Positions 37,315 through 47,214 of a stretch of DNA of 64,000 bases are shown in pieces. The notes beneath the pieces were generated by a model, which had not been told where the DNA came from, did not search any database, and worked only from the letters and a program-made list of their open reading frames with translations. The position numbers and the translations under genes were made by a program. The stretch's first letter is position 1, and each line of letters starts with the position of its first letter. Source of the DNA: Maribacter luteus (GTDB taxonomy: Bacteria > Bacteroidota > Bacteroidia > Flavobacteriales > Flavobacteriaceae); the NCBI RefSeq assembly GCF_009674825.1, contig NZ_WKJH01000021.1, positions 159,044 to 223,043 on the forward strand, read 5' to 3'.

Positions 37315-39540
37315 ATGAAGAATAAACTAACAGTGGTATTTTTGTTGATCATTAGTATTTCGTTGGCCCAAAAGTCCCCTGTTGACTATGTGAATCCTTT
37401 TATAGGCACCTCCAATTTCGGAACCACCAATCCAGGCCCGATTGCCGTTCGTGGTATGGCGAATGTTTCTCCGTTTAATGTGGCAGGGCCTCAAAATCTA
37501 CCGTTAGAGAAAGACAGTCGATGGCTTTCTACCCCTTATGTACATGAAAACACCTTTTTAACAGGTTTTAGCCATGTGAACCTGAGTGGAGTGGGTTGCC
37601 CTGAACTAGGGGTGATTTTGGCGATGCCGACTACAGGAGCCATTGTGACCGACCACTTGGAGTATGGCAGTACCTATTCCAATGAGATAAGTCAGGTAGG
37701 TTATTATTCCAATATTTTGGATAAATATGATATTAAGGCCGAAGCCACGGCTACTACAAGGGTTGGGGTCAGTAAGTATTCGTATCCTGCTGGGGAGTCG
37801 AATATTCTACTGAATTTAGGTTTGGGGCTTACCAATGAGGAAGGCGCAAGTATTAGAGTAGTATCAGCCACTGAAATCGAGGGAGTACGTTCCGTAGGTT
37901 CCTTTTGTTACTATAAACCGGAAGAAGCTTACCCTGTATATTTCGTGGCACGTTTTTCCAGACCTGCCGATGAATTTGGGGTTTGGAAAAAACCAACAAC
38001 ATACAAAGGGGTAGAATCTGAATGGATGGGATATAATGGTAAAACCCGATTGATGAAAGGTTTTACCAAAGAAGTAGTCGGTGATAGCATCGGTGCTTAT
38101 ATGCGATATAATTTTGAAAGTCCGACCGAGGTTGAAATGAAAATCGGTATTTCATATGTAAGCTTGGACAATGCAAGGGAGAATTTGGAGAAGGAAACCT
38201 CGGGAAGGACTTTTAATGAAATTTTACTTGATGCCCGTAAAAAATGGAACCAATACCTGTCCAAAATAGAGGTTGAAGGTGGTAGCGAAGAGGATAAGAC
38301 CATTTTTTACACCGCTCTGTACCACACCTTGATTCACCCCAATACCTTAAACGATTTCAATGGGGACTACCCTAAAATGAAAACACGGGAAACCTTAAAT
38401 ACAAAAGGCACCCGATTCACTGTATTTTCCCTTTGGGATACCTATCGAAATCTGCACCAATTAATGGGTTTGGTATATCCCAAGCAGCAATCGGATATGG
38501 TGAAGAGTATGCTGCAGATCTATGATGAAAGCGGTTGGCTTCCCAAATGGGAATTGAATGCCACTGAGACCACGACCATGGTCGGGGATCCGGCCGGAAT
38601 CATTATTGCCGATACATATTTGAAGGGCATCCGTGATTTTGATGTGGAAAAGGCCTATAAGGCCATGCTTAAAAGCGCTGGGCAGTTAGAGGACAATCCA
38701 CTACGTCCCGGCCTTCAGGATTATATCGAAAAAGGATACCTCACTACAAAAACCACCAATAGTGGTTCGGTATCCACCACCCAAGAGTATAATATTGCCG
38801 ATTATGCCATTGCCCAATTGGCAAGGGAATTGGGTAAGAAGGACGATTATAAACGCTTTTCGAAACGGGCAATTTCATATCGGAAACTGTTCGATAAGGA
38901 ATTCAACCTCCTTAGGCCCCGAAATGATGATGGTAGTTGGCTAACACCTTATAACCCTGAGTCTGGGGCCAATTTTGAAAAAAACCTCGGTTTCATAGAA
39001 GGCAATGCATGGCAATATACCTTTATGGTTCCCCATGATATTAAAGGGTTGATGAAATTGATGGGAGGAGCAAAACCTTTTGCCCAGCGCTTACAGGATG
39101 TTTTTGATAAGGGGCAGTTTGATATGGCCAATGAACCGGATATTGCCTATCCGTATCTCTTCAATTACGTGAAAGGCCAAGAATATAGGACCCAGAAAAT
39201 GGTTTCCGGTTTATTGAGCAAGCATTTTAAAAACAGTCCTGATGGTATTCCCGGTAATGACGATACGGGCACCATGTCGGCCTGGGCGGTTTTTTCCATG
39301 ATGGGCATATATCCTGTGAATCCCGCAGAACCCATGTATGCTTTGACCAAACCTAAGTTCGATAAAATCACCATTCATTTGGATGGGGAATATTATAAGG
39401 ATAAGGCTTTGGTAATCAAATCCGGTAAATCTTTCAAAGGAGAGGCTATTCAAAGAATCAGTATCGATAGCAAGCCCTTGAAAGGGTACTTTATTAGTCA
39501 TCAGGATTTGGTGGGCACTTCAGAAATTTTCATAGATTAG
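37315..39540 (+). CDS. GH92 family enzyme, divergent (copy 4)
   Basis: A 741-residue family 92 enzyme with a type I signal peptide (ISLAQ) and no lipobox, unlike the other three copies, so it may be freely periplasmic. Family marks are present: DYVNPFIGTSNFGTTNPG, IEGNAWQYTF with the acid Glu, and GNDDTGTMSAWAVF. The PSHH block is replaced by NEPDIAYPYLF, which suggests another linkage specificity. It is the last enzyme of the run; a 446-base gap separates it from susC. Confidence 0.93.
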   Translation: MKNKLTVVFLLIISISLAQKSPVDYVNPFIGTSNFGTTNPGPIAVRGMANVSPFNVAGPQNLPLEKDSRWLSTPYVHENTFLTGFSHVNLSGVGCPELGVILAMPTTGAIVTDHLEYGSTYSNEISQVGYYSNILDKYDIKAEATATTRVGVSKYSYPAGESNILLNLGLGLTNEEGASIRVVSATEIEGVRSVGSFCYYKPEEAYPVYFVARFSRPADEFGVWKKPTTYKGVESEWMGYNGKTRLMKGFTKEVVGDSIGAYMRYNFESPTEVEMKIGISYVSLDNARENLEKETSGRTFNEILLDARKKWNQYLSKIEVEGGSEEDKTIFYTALYHTLIHPNTLNDFNGDYPKMKTRETLNTKGTRFTVFSLWDTYRNLHQLMGLVYPKQQSDMVKSMLQIYDESGWLPKWELNATETTTMVGDPAGIIIADTYLKGIRDFDVEKAYKAMLKSAGQLEDNPLRPGLQDYIEKGYLTTKTTNSGSVSTTQEYNIADYAIAQLARELGKKDDYKRFSKRAISYRKLFDKEFNLLRPRNDDGSWLTPYNPESGANFEKNLGFIEGNAWQYTFMVPHDIKGLMKLMGGAKPFAQRLQDVFDKGQFDMANEPDIAYPYLFNYVKGQEYRTQKMVSGLLSKHFKNSPDGIPGNDDTGTMSAWAVFSMMGIYPVNPAEPMYALTKPKFDKITIHLDGEYYKDKALVIKSGKSFKGEAIQRISIDSKPLKGYFISHQDLVGTSEIFID

Positions 39541-39986
39541 ATATTGTTGAAGGGGTGATGGTTTTCACTCGATAATTCAGTGGTACTCGGGATGTTGAGT
39601 AGTCAAGCTTTATGGCTTTATTCCTCGTACTGGAACTATGGGGTAATTCTATGTTTCTTTTTTACGGGGTTTACTTGAAAAAAAGGGTGTCTTGCAAAAT
39701 TTGTCATCGTTTTACTGTTAAATTATGGTGCTCTAATTTGTGATAAATTAGGTTATTACGACCTAGGAGAAAAGAATAAGAGGCGCCTATCATAGTATTT
39801 TAAATCAATACCTTTTTAAAGAACTGTTCTTTAGCTTTTCTACTTAGTTATTGGTCGAAAACATTTCAAAATCAGGGGTGGAATTTCAAATTTAGTGTAT
39901 TAACATTATTTTAATAATATTTTAAGGTGTTGTTAATATTTAATTGAGGAAATCAGAAATCATTTAACTAACAAAACTATTCTAGT
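39541..39986. other. Leader region upstream of susC-like gene
   Basis: A 446-base AT-rich gap inside the locus, the longest between its genes. It probably carries a separate promoter or a long 5' leader for susCD. An AT-rich palindrome (AAAGAA/TTCTTT) sits near 39819-39833. No ORF was found, and no exact TAnnTTTG box at standard spacing could be chosen. Confidence 0.5.
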
Positions 39987-42900
39987 ATGAATCAAAAATT
40001 TAATTATGTATTGCTGTTTGTTGCGTTGCTCTTTATCCAAGGAGCAATAGCCCAAACCGTATCAGGTACGGTTATCGATAATTATGGTACGCCTGTTCCC
40101 AGTGTCAATGTGATTGAAAAAGGCACAACAAATGGTACATCGACGGATTTTGACGGAAACTATTCTCTTGATGTTTCCGATCTCTCAGGTACATTGGTAT
40201 TTTCTTCCTTGGGTTTTGTGAGCCAGGAAATTAGTATTGGGGGTAAATCTTCAATAAATGTTACATTAACAGAAGATGTGGAGCAGCTAGGTGAAGTGGT
40301 GGTTACCGCTTTGGGTATTAAAAGGGAAAAGAAGGCTTTAGGTTATTCGGTTCAGGAAGTTTCAGGTGATGATATTTCAAGTGCAGGGGATGGTAATGTT
40401 ACAACTGCTTTGCAAGGAAAAGTAGCAGGGGTGAACATCACAACTACTGGAGGTATCGGAGGTAATTCAAGAATTGAATTAAGAGGTAACAGTTCCCTTG
40501 CGGACAACAATGATGTATTGTGGGTCGTTGATGGTGTGCCTTTTTCTTCAGGTGATACCAGTGATGGTGGTATTTGGGGAGGTACTTCCAATGGTGGAGG
40601 CCTTTTAGATATCAACCCAGAGGATATTCAATCTATGTCAGTGCTAAAAGGAGGTAGTGCAGCAGCTTTATATGGCTCTCGAGGTGCTAATGGTGTTGTT
40701 GTCATTACCACAAAACAAGGGAGCAAATCTCAAGGTTTAGGGATTTCGTATACTGGTAGTGTTGTTGCTTCAAATGCAGCATATTTTTTGGATTTGCAAG
40801 AAGAATTCGGTCAGGGGTCCGAGGGTGTTTATGATAGATTAGGTACTTCTAGCTGGGGTCCGCAATTCGATGGTGAGGCAAGAGAGGCCTGGACAGGGGA
40901 AATGTTGCCTTATGTAGCTGAGAAAGATAGGTTGAAAAACTTTACAAGGACAGGGGTGACCAGTAGGCATTCCGTTTCTCTTTCTAATGGAGGGGAAAAA
41001 GGTTCTTATCGAGCCACTATTTCTAAAGATTGGACAGAAGGAATTTATGCCAACAATGAAATAAAGAAAACAAATTTTGATTTAAAGGCTTCTTACGAGA
41101 TTAACCCATGGCTTAATATTGACTCTAAGATTTCTTATATTAATACTAAGGGGCAGCAACGTCCGGAAATAGGTTATTATAGTGTGGTTTCTTATTTTAA
41201 TTCAATGCCTATGAACATAAGGCTTCAAGATTTGAGTCCAGGATACGAGATTATTGGTGGCGAACATGTTGAGACCTTATATACAACTGCAAATGCAAAC
41301 TATCGAAACCCTTATTTTTTACAGGAACAAGTAGTTAATAATGATGAGCGTAATCGTTTCTTTGGTAATTTTACCGCGAACATATCCTTAACGGATGCTT
41401 TGAAACTACGATTACGGTATGGTCTCGATAACTATAGGTATGAGACAGAAAGTGGTTATCTCTACGGGGATAATGTTAGTGACCAGAAGCCTAATTATAA
41501 TACAGGGGAAAAATTCTTCTCCGAAGAAAACATGGAATTATTGTTGACCTACAATAAAGATCTTAGTGAAGATTTTAATTTAGGGGTCAGTGCAGGAGCA
41601 AATAAAATGTACAGTGATTCTGATGAGTTGTCTGCGAGCTCTGGAAAATTGATTTCAGAAGAAACCTACTTTTTGTCAGGAGCTGAAGATTCTTCAACAA
41701 TAAGCGCAACTGAAAATTTTACAGAACGCGAAATACAATCTGTATATGGTTTTGTGGATTTATCGTATAAAGGCTATTTGTTTTTAAATGCGACTGCAAG
41801 AAATGACTGGTCCTCAACCTTACCAGATGATAATAACTCATATTTTTATCCCTCGGTGAACCTTAGTGGTTTGGTTTCCGAAATGGTTGAAATGCCCGAT
41901 TGGGTTCAATATTTCAAGTTGAGGGGTTCATGGGCTCAAGTAGGTAAGGATACCGATCCATACAATACTTCCCAAGTATATACCTTAGGTTCGGGAAGAT
42001 TTAATTTGACTACATCCAGTGAGCCCAATTTATTGGTCAATAGTGATTTGAAACCTGAAATTTCAACTTCTTCAGAAGTTGGGGCAGAGCTTAGGTTGTT
42101 CAAAGGGATTTTAGGAATCGATTTTACATATTATTCAGAAGATACAGAGAACCAAATCGTAATTGTTGATCTTGATCAAAGTACAGGTTATCAAGGTAAA
42201 TACGATAACCTTGGTTTGGTTGTAAACAGGGGTATAGAGCTTATGACCACGATTACCCCTATTAGAAAGGAAGATTTCAGGTTTGATATCACCTTGAATT
42301 ATGCGAAGAACAAGGGTGAAGTGAAAGAATTGGTGACTGCTGAAGATGATGATGAGTTTTATACTTTTATTGAAGACAACGGAGGTGTCCAGGTAAGGGG
42401 AACAGAAGGAGAGAAAATGGGAGACATTTTCGGTTATGCTTATGAAAGAAGTGATGACGGTCAGATTATCGTCGATGAAGATGGTTTGCCTGTAAGGGCG
42501 GCCGAAAGACAGGTTCTTGGTAATATTCAACCTGACTTTACTGGTTCTATAGGACTTAATGTCAATTACAAGAACTTTTTCATAAGTGCGTTGTTAGGAA
42601 TGCAAGAAGGTGGTGAAATCTATTCTTTGACAGAAGCCAGTGCTGTGGGCTCAGGAAATGCCTTAAGAACTGCAGAAAACGATAGAATGGCATTTTTCGT
42701 TGATGGTGTAATGGCAGATGGTTCATCTCCTACACAAATTGTTTCGGCCCAAGAATATTGGGGTAGGGTTTCAGGAATAACAGAGGAATTTATCTACGAT
42801 GCCTCATATATGAAACTGAGAGAGGTTTCTATAGGTTACAATTTACCATTGTCACTTTTCGGAGGAGAGTCTAATTTCATTAGAGAAGCTAGAATATCAT

Positions 42901-43055
42901 TGATAGGGCGTGATTTGTTTTATATTTATAGGGATACACCGGGAACTGTTCCGGATGCCAGTGCATTTAGCACATCATACGGTGCTAAGGCATTTGATTT
43001 TTCTCCTGTACCGGTAACAAGATCGGTTGGTTGTTCTGTAAACCTTAAATTTTAA
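39987..43055 (+). CDS. SusC/RagA-family TonB-dependent outer-membrane transporter
   Basis: A 22-strand TonB-dependent porin that imports glycans, 1022 residues. After the signal peptide (ending AIAQ23) come a carboxypeptidase-regulatory-like domain (VSGTVIDNYGTPVPSVNV), then the plug (GDGNVTTALQGKVAGVNI, YGSRGANGVVVITTK) and the barrel. There is no STN domain before the plug, so it does not signal to an anti-sigma factor. It pairs with the SusD 11 bases downstream and presumably takes up the N-glycan released by the PNGase. Confidence 0.96.
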   Translation: MNQKFNYVLLFVALLFIQGAIAQTVSGTVIDNYGTPVPSVNVIEKGTTNGTSTDFDGNYSLDVSDLSGTLVFSSLGFVSQEISIGGKSSINVTLTEDVEQLGEVVVTALGIKREKKALGYSVQEVSGDDISSAGDGNVTTALQGKVAGVNITTTGGIGGNSRIELRGNSSLADNNDVLWVVDGVPFSSGDTSDGGIWGGTSNGGGLLDINPEDIQSMSVLKGGSAAALYGSRGANGVVVITTKQGSKSQGLGISYTGSVVASNAAYFLDLQEEFGQGSEGVYDRLGTSSWGPQFDGEAREAWTGEMLPYVAEKDRLKNFTRTGVTSRHSVSLSNGGEKGSYRATISKDWTEGIYANNEIKKTNFDLKASYEINPWLNIDSKISYINTKGQQRPEIGYYSVVSYFNSMPMNIRLQDLSPGYEIIGGEHVETLYTTANANYRNPYFLQEQVVNNDERNRFFGNFTANISLTDALKLRLRYGLDNYRYETESGYLYGDNVSDQKPNYNTGEKFFSEENMELLLTYNKDLSEDFNLGVSAGANKMYSDSDELSASSGKLISEETYFLSGAEDSSTISATENFTEREIQSVYGFVDLSYKGYLFLNATARNDWSSTLPDDNNSYFYPSVNLSGLVSEMVEMPDWVQYFKLRGSWAQVGKDTDPYNTSQVYTLGSGRFNLTTSSEPNLLVNSDLKPEISTSSEVGAELRLFKGILGIDFTYYSEDTENQIVIVDLDQSTGYQGKYDNLGLVVNRGIELMTTITPIRKEDFRFDITLNYAKNKGEVKELVTAEDDDEFYTFIEDNGGVQVRGTEGEKMGDIFGYAYERSDDGQIIVDEDGLPVRAAERQVLGNIQPDFTGSIGLNVNYKNFFISALLGMQEGGEIYSLTEASAVGSGNALRTAENDRMAFFVDGVMADGSSPTQIVSAQEYWGRVSGITEEFIYDASYMKLREVSIGYNLPLSLFGGESNFIREARISLIGRDLFYIYRDTPGTVPDASAFSTSYGAKAFDFSPVPVTRSVGCSVNLKF

Positions 43056-43066
43056 TAGTTAAAAAC

Positions 43067-44605
43067 ATGAAAAAAAGAATAATATTTTTAGGAATGGTGC
43101 TATTGACTTTTGTGGTTGGTTGTACTGAGGATTTTGAAGAGATGAATACGCCTAGTAATGTAATTACGAAGGTTGATCCTTCTTATGTGATTAATGGGAT
43201 GTTCCAAAATCCACTTAGTAATTATCAAAGGAACATTAATCTATACCCTGATTTTTATTCCCAGTACTGGTCAAATATCGTGTCAGGTTTTGAATCACCA
43301 CGATATGAGTATGTTGATGGGTGGATAGGAAATCAATGGAATGAGTTTTATACGGGTCCTTTAGCGGATTATAATGCACAAATCGGTTTTTACGGAGAGG
43401 ATCCCGCATATACCAATGTACTGGCCCAAATGGAAATTTGGATGTGTGCCGAATGGCAAAGAATGACTGATACTTATGGTGATATCCCTTATTTTGGGGC
43501 AGGTACCGGAGAGACTGTTCCATACAATTCACAGCAAGAAATTTATTATGACCTTATAAGTAGATTGAAAGTGGCTGTTGATGCTATTGATTCTGATGAT
43601 TCCTCCCAATATGCCTTTCCAGCTAATTATGACCTTATTTATTCTGGAGATTTGGAAAAATGGAAGCGATTTGGTAATTCATTGCGATTAAGATTGGCCA
43701 TGAGAATGTCCAATGTTGATCCTGATAAAGCACGTACCGAGGCTGCCGCAGCTATAGCTGATGGAGTAATGACAAGTAATGCGGATGGAGCCCATATTCC
43801 ATTGTGGAGTTCGGGTTGGTATGATTATCATCATCAAATGGCTTGGAACTGGGATAATACAAGGGCATCTAGAACCTTTACAGATTATTTATACGGCCAA
43901 TCAAGTGTAGGTGAGGATCCTCGGGCATGGAAATGGTTTACCTATAAAGATGATGACGATGTACTTGCAGATGAGAGTGTTATCACAGGTATCGAAAATG
44001 GATATAATACTTTACCCGCAAATGCTAAGGCATATGCAACTATTAATTTGGATGGAGGTTATGTAGGCTTTGTAGGTGATGGGGCCGATATCCTAATGTA
44101 TATGCCTTATATGTTTTATTCAGAAACCGTGTTTTTGAAAGCAGAGGCGGCCCTTAGGGGATGGACAGCTGGAGATGCTAATGGACTATATATTGAAGGT
44201 GTACAGGCGTCTATGGATTATGTTGGGGTAGATGCAACATCAGCCAGCGATTATATTAGTGGTTTACCAAGTTTGACAGGGCCTAACGAAGAACAATTAA
44301 AACAATTGATTACCCAAAAATATATTGCCAATTTTCCAAATGGATCTGAAGCATGGGCAGATTTCAGAAGAACCGACTATCCAGACATTTCTCTGCCATT
44401 GGATGGTGTAAGTGGTAGTTCTAGTGTCGCAGCTGATACATGGGTGAAACGAATTAGGTATCCTGATAATCAGCATAGTTTAAATAGTATCAGTATGCCA
44501 AGTACCCAAAATACCGTCGATAGTGATAGGATGGACATACGACTATGGTGGGATACTGCCGATACCAAAACAAAATCTGGTGGTTTAATGAGTAGCAACT
44601 TTTAA
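43067..44605 (+). CDS. SusD/RagB-family glycan-binding lipoprotein
   Basis: A 512-residue surface lipoprotein (lipobox FVVGC, Cys19) that forms the lid of the SusC channel. Typical features are the N-terminal segment after the lipobox, the MEIWMCAEWQRMTDTYGDIP TPR region, GNSLRLRLAMRMS, and the C-terminal KYIANFPNGSEAWADFRRT block. The ligand is inferred to be N-glycan from the neighbours, not read from the sequence. It is cotranscribed with susC and the LamG gene. Confidence 0.95.
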   Translation: MKKRIIFLGMVLLTFVVGCTEDFEEMNTPSNVITKVDPSYVINGMFQNPLSNYQRNINLYPDFYSQYWSNIVSGFESPRYEYVDGWIGNQWNEFYTGPLADYNAQIGFYGEDPAYTNVLAQMEIWMCAEWQRMTDTYGDIPYFGAGTGETVPYNSQQEIYYDLISRLKVAVDAIDSDDSSQYAFPANYDLIYSGDLEKWKRFGNSLRLRLAMRMSNVDPDKARTEAAAAIADGVMTSNADGAHIPLWSSGWYDYHHQMAWNWDNTRASRTFTDYLYGQSSVGEDPRAWKWFTYKDDDDVLADESVITGIENGYNTLPANAKAYATINLDGGYVGFVGDGADILMYMPYMFYSETVFLKAEAALRGWTAGDANGLYIEGVQASMDYVGVDATSASDYISGLPSLTGPNEEQLKQLITQKYIANFPNGSEAWADFRRTDYPDISLPLDGVSGSSSVAADTWVKRIRYPDNQHSLNSISMPSTQNTVDSDRMDIRLWWDTADTKTKSGGLMSSNF

Positions 44606-44621
44606 CCTTTAAAAAAGTATT

Positions 44622-46481
44622 ATGAAAATTAAAAATAGAATAAATAAAATTGCGATAGGTCTATTATCGGTGACCATGGCTCTTTTCCTGGTAATTTCTT
44701 GTGATGATGATGACGATTCTACAGGAAGTTTCAGTCTTACTGAATTGGAAAGTGTTATTTCCCAAGCAGAAGCATTGATATCGGAAAGTGAAGAAGGTAT
44801 AAATGCAGGTGATTATCAACCTGGTTCCAAGGCTGAATTGGAAAGTGTTGTTACTTGGGTAAATTGGAGAATAAACAATTCTAAATCTCAAGAAAACATC
44901 GATGATGCTGCTTACAAATTGAATGCGGCCATTGAGACCTTCTTAGCTAGTACTGTCTCACCCGCAATGCCATGGATTCAACAAGAAAATGATACCTATA
45001 TTAGAATTTCCGATAATATCAAAACGGTATTAGACGGGGCTTTCACGATTGAAACGCAAGTGTATGCAGTTGATCTTAACCAAAAAGGGTACTCGAACAA
45101 CTTGTTTTCTGCAGAACAGTCTGGACCCGATAGTGGCTTTGGAGTCAGGTATTTCGGTACGGGAAATATTCAGATCGTAACAGGTGATGGAAGTACTTGG
45201 TTAGATTCTGGCGATCAAGCTGCCGGTAAGATGGTTGGTGGTGAATGGATTGATCTTGCTTATACCAATTCCGGCTCTGAGCAAAAACTATATATTAATG
45301 GTGAATTAGTTGCTGAACAAAGTCATACGCACCTTTTGGCTGCAGATGTTTCTTTCGTAATAGGTAACAGTCCAACTTGGACAGATCGTGTCGTTAATGC
45401 TTTGGTAAGGGAATTTAAAATATGGGATACTGTATTGGATCAAAGTACTATTCAAGGTAATATTGGATCTTCAGTTGATGGGACCGAAGCTAATTTGGAA
45501 TGTTACTTCCCGTTTGGGTCTGATTTAGGGTCTAGTTTCAGTGATGCTACAGGCAATTATACGGCCACCTTGGAGGGCTCAATTGATTGGGTTTCTGAAC
45601 CGCCGGTGATTATATTGGATTATACGAATTTAAATGCCGCAATTGAGGAGATTACGGAGTTCAGGTCAAGTGTCGAAGAGGGTACTGAGGATGGTGATTA
45701 TCCAGTAGGAACATTGGATTATCTTGATGAATTGATAGCTGAAGCAAATGAAGCTTTGGAAAGTGAAGGTAGGCAAACAGCTTTGGACGATATGGCTACA
45801 TCACTATCATCAGCCATAACTTTGATCAATAGTATGTTGGTAGGGGATACTGACGGTATTTATATTGACCGGGATAATGCTGATGCAATTGGTCTACAGA
45901 TTACACCAAATTATACACCTCAAGGGGATTATACAGTAGAATTCGATGTAAAGGTTGAGTCATTGTTCGGTTATGGTACTGGCGAATTCTTTAATAACGG
46001 AACATTTGGAGTTTGGGTCTACGGATATGAGGAGCTTACCGAAGAAAATGTGTTGAATTCTGGAGGATTATGGAACTTTACCGATGCCGGAGCAGGTTGG
46101 CAAGGGCCAGATACGGACCCACTTGCTATTTCAGTTGATCAATGGCAACATGTGGCAATTGTACATGATGATGCAGCTCGTACAACAACACTGTATGTAG
46201 ATGGAGAACAAATGGGGCAAGATTCTGATATAGGAGCACCAAATGTTTCTGGATGGGGTGAGATTTGGCTCGGTAATGGCTGGGGTAAAATGGATGGATT
46301 TATTAAGGATTTCCGACTATGGGACGTAGCTAGATCACAAGGTGAATTGGATGCTGAGATTTCTGGCAATGAAACGGGCTTGCACATTTATTTCCCATTG
46401 GATAAGGTTAATGGAGTTAAGTTTGCAGATGAGACCGGTAATTATAGTGCGGAAATGAGAGGAATAGAATGGAATAATTAA
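44622..46481 (+). CDS. LamG-domain surface lipoprotein (SGBP candidate)
   Basis: A 619-residue lipoprotein (Cys27 in FLVISC) at the position where surface glycan-binding proteins sit in such loci. It is internally duplicated. A helical FIVAR-like unit (about 37-110; QPGSKAELESVV) plus a LamG/concanavalin-like domain (about 112-290) is followed by a second helical unit (about 320-395; YPVGTLDYLDELIAEA) plus a second LamG domain (about 400-615). The LamG parts end with FIKDFRLWDVARSQ- and VREFKIWDTVLDQ-type strands. It probably captures glycan or glycoprotein on the cell surface. Confidence 0.82.
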   Translation: MKIKNRINKIAIGLLSVTMALFLVISCDDDDDSTGSFSLTELESVISQAEALISESEEGINAGDYQPGSKAELESVVTWVNWRINNSKSQENIDDAAYKLNAAIETFLASTVSPAMPWIQQENDTYIRISDNIKTVLDGAFTIETQVYAVDLNQKGYSNNLFSAEQSGPDSGFGVRYFGTGNIQIVTGDGSTWLDSGDQAAGKMVGGEWIDLAYTNSGSEQKLYINGELVAEQSHTHLLAADVSFVIGNSPTWTDRVVNALVREFKIWDTVLDQSTIQGNIGSSVDGTEANLECYFPFGSDLGSSFSDATGNYTATLEGSIDWVSEPPVIILDYTNLNAAIEEITEFRSSVEEGTEDGDYPVGTLDYLDELIAEANEALESEGRQTALDDMATSLSSAITLINSMLVGDTDGIYIDRDNADAIGLQITPNYTPQGDYTVEFDVKVESLFGYGTGEFFNNGTFGVWVYGYEELTEENVLNSGGLWNFTDAGAGWQGPDTDPLAISVDQWQHVAIVHDDAARTTTLYVDGEQMGQDSDIGAPNVSGWGEIWLGNGWGKMDGFIKDFRLWDVARSQGELDAEISGNETGLHIYFPLDKVNGVKFADETGNYSAEMRGIEWNN

Positions 46482-46517
46482 ACTTCCAAATCTATTTTTA
46501 GATTGATTCTTATAAAA

Positions 46518-46551
46518 TTAGGGGCGGGTTTTTCCTGCCTCTAATTTTTTT
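46518..46551 (+). terminator. Terminator of the glycan locus
   Basis: TTAGGGGCGGG pairs with CCTGCCTCTAA (two G-T pairs) across a 5-base loop, followed by TTTTTTT. It is 37 bases past the LamG lipoprotein stop and closes the operon. Confidence 0.85.
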
Positions 46552-46616
46552 AAGCCTATAAGGTTAAAAACAGGCACCAATCGAAATTTTTCAGTTTTTA
46601 ACCTATAATCCATTTT

Positions 46617-46961
46617 TTAACTTAGTTGCTTTTCGATACGTTTTATAGATAGGCAACCGAGTACTAGGATAATTGTAGGTATTATCATGCAATAAATCGA
46701 AAAGACTCCCATGTGGTACATGAGCATCTGATTTATTGATATGAACGCTGCATAAGCATATATAGCCCAATTTTGCATATGCCAAAATGCAATCATGCAT
46801 GCCATGATAATCAATGCGCAAAGAATCAGATAGGGAGGATACCAGCTGTCAATGAGGTAGTCGGGCATTGTATATATAGAGAAAATAACGAGTAAGATTT
46901 CAATAAAACCAAGAGTACAGATTATAATAATGGGCAAAGGTCTTTTTGTTTCATCCATCAT
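46617..46961 (-). CDS. Small four-helix membrane protein
   Basis: A 114-residue protein with about four membrane helices (PIIIICTLGFIEILLVIF, YLILCALIIMACMIAFW, YAYAAFISINQMLMY and IYCMIIPTIILVLG) and a short basic C-terminus. The family was not recognised. It lies between the convergent glycan locus and the LuxR regulator, 253 bases from the latter, and probably has its own promoter. Confidence 0.6.
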   Translation of the reverse strand: MMDETKRPLPIIIICTLGFIEILLVIFSIYTMPDYLIDSWYPPYLILCALIIMACMIAFWHMQNWAIYAYAAFISINQMLMYHMGVFSIYCMIIPTIILVLGCLSIKRIEKQLS

Positions 46962-47214
46962 GGGGACACTAATGTTTTAATATGATACAAAAGGTATTGA
47001 TCGTAGGTGTTAATTTCTACTTTCAATCGAATTGGTATACTCGTAAATAATCATTTTCCGGTGAAAACCAAGATGTAAGGATTATCCTTGTACAAGTTCT
47101 GATATTAATTAATGCAAAGGAAATAAAGAAAGAAAAATACCTGAAAACCAGTAGTGATAACTACCGGTAAATCGGTATTGCTTAATAGAGGTGGAAAGTA
47201 GTTGTTAGGTAGGT

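Noticed and set aside
25060-39540. Recent tandem duplication of the GH92 genes
   Set aside because: The four proteins differ strongly in length, leader type and active-site motifs, so they are old paralogs, not fresh copies.
39987-43055. SusC acting as signal transducer to an ECF sigma factor
   Set aside because: No STN domain before the plug, and no sigma/anti-sigma genes next to it.
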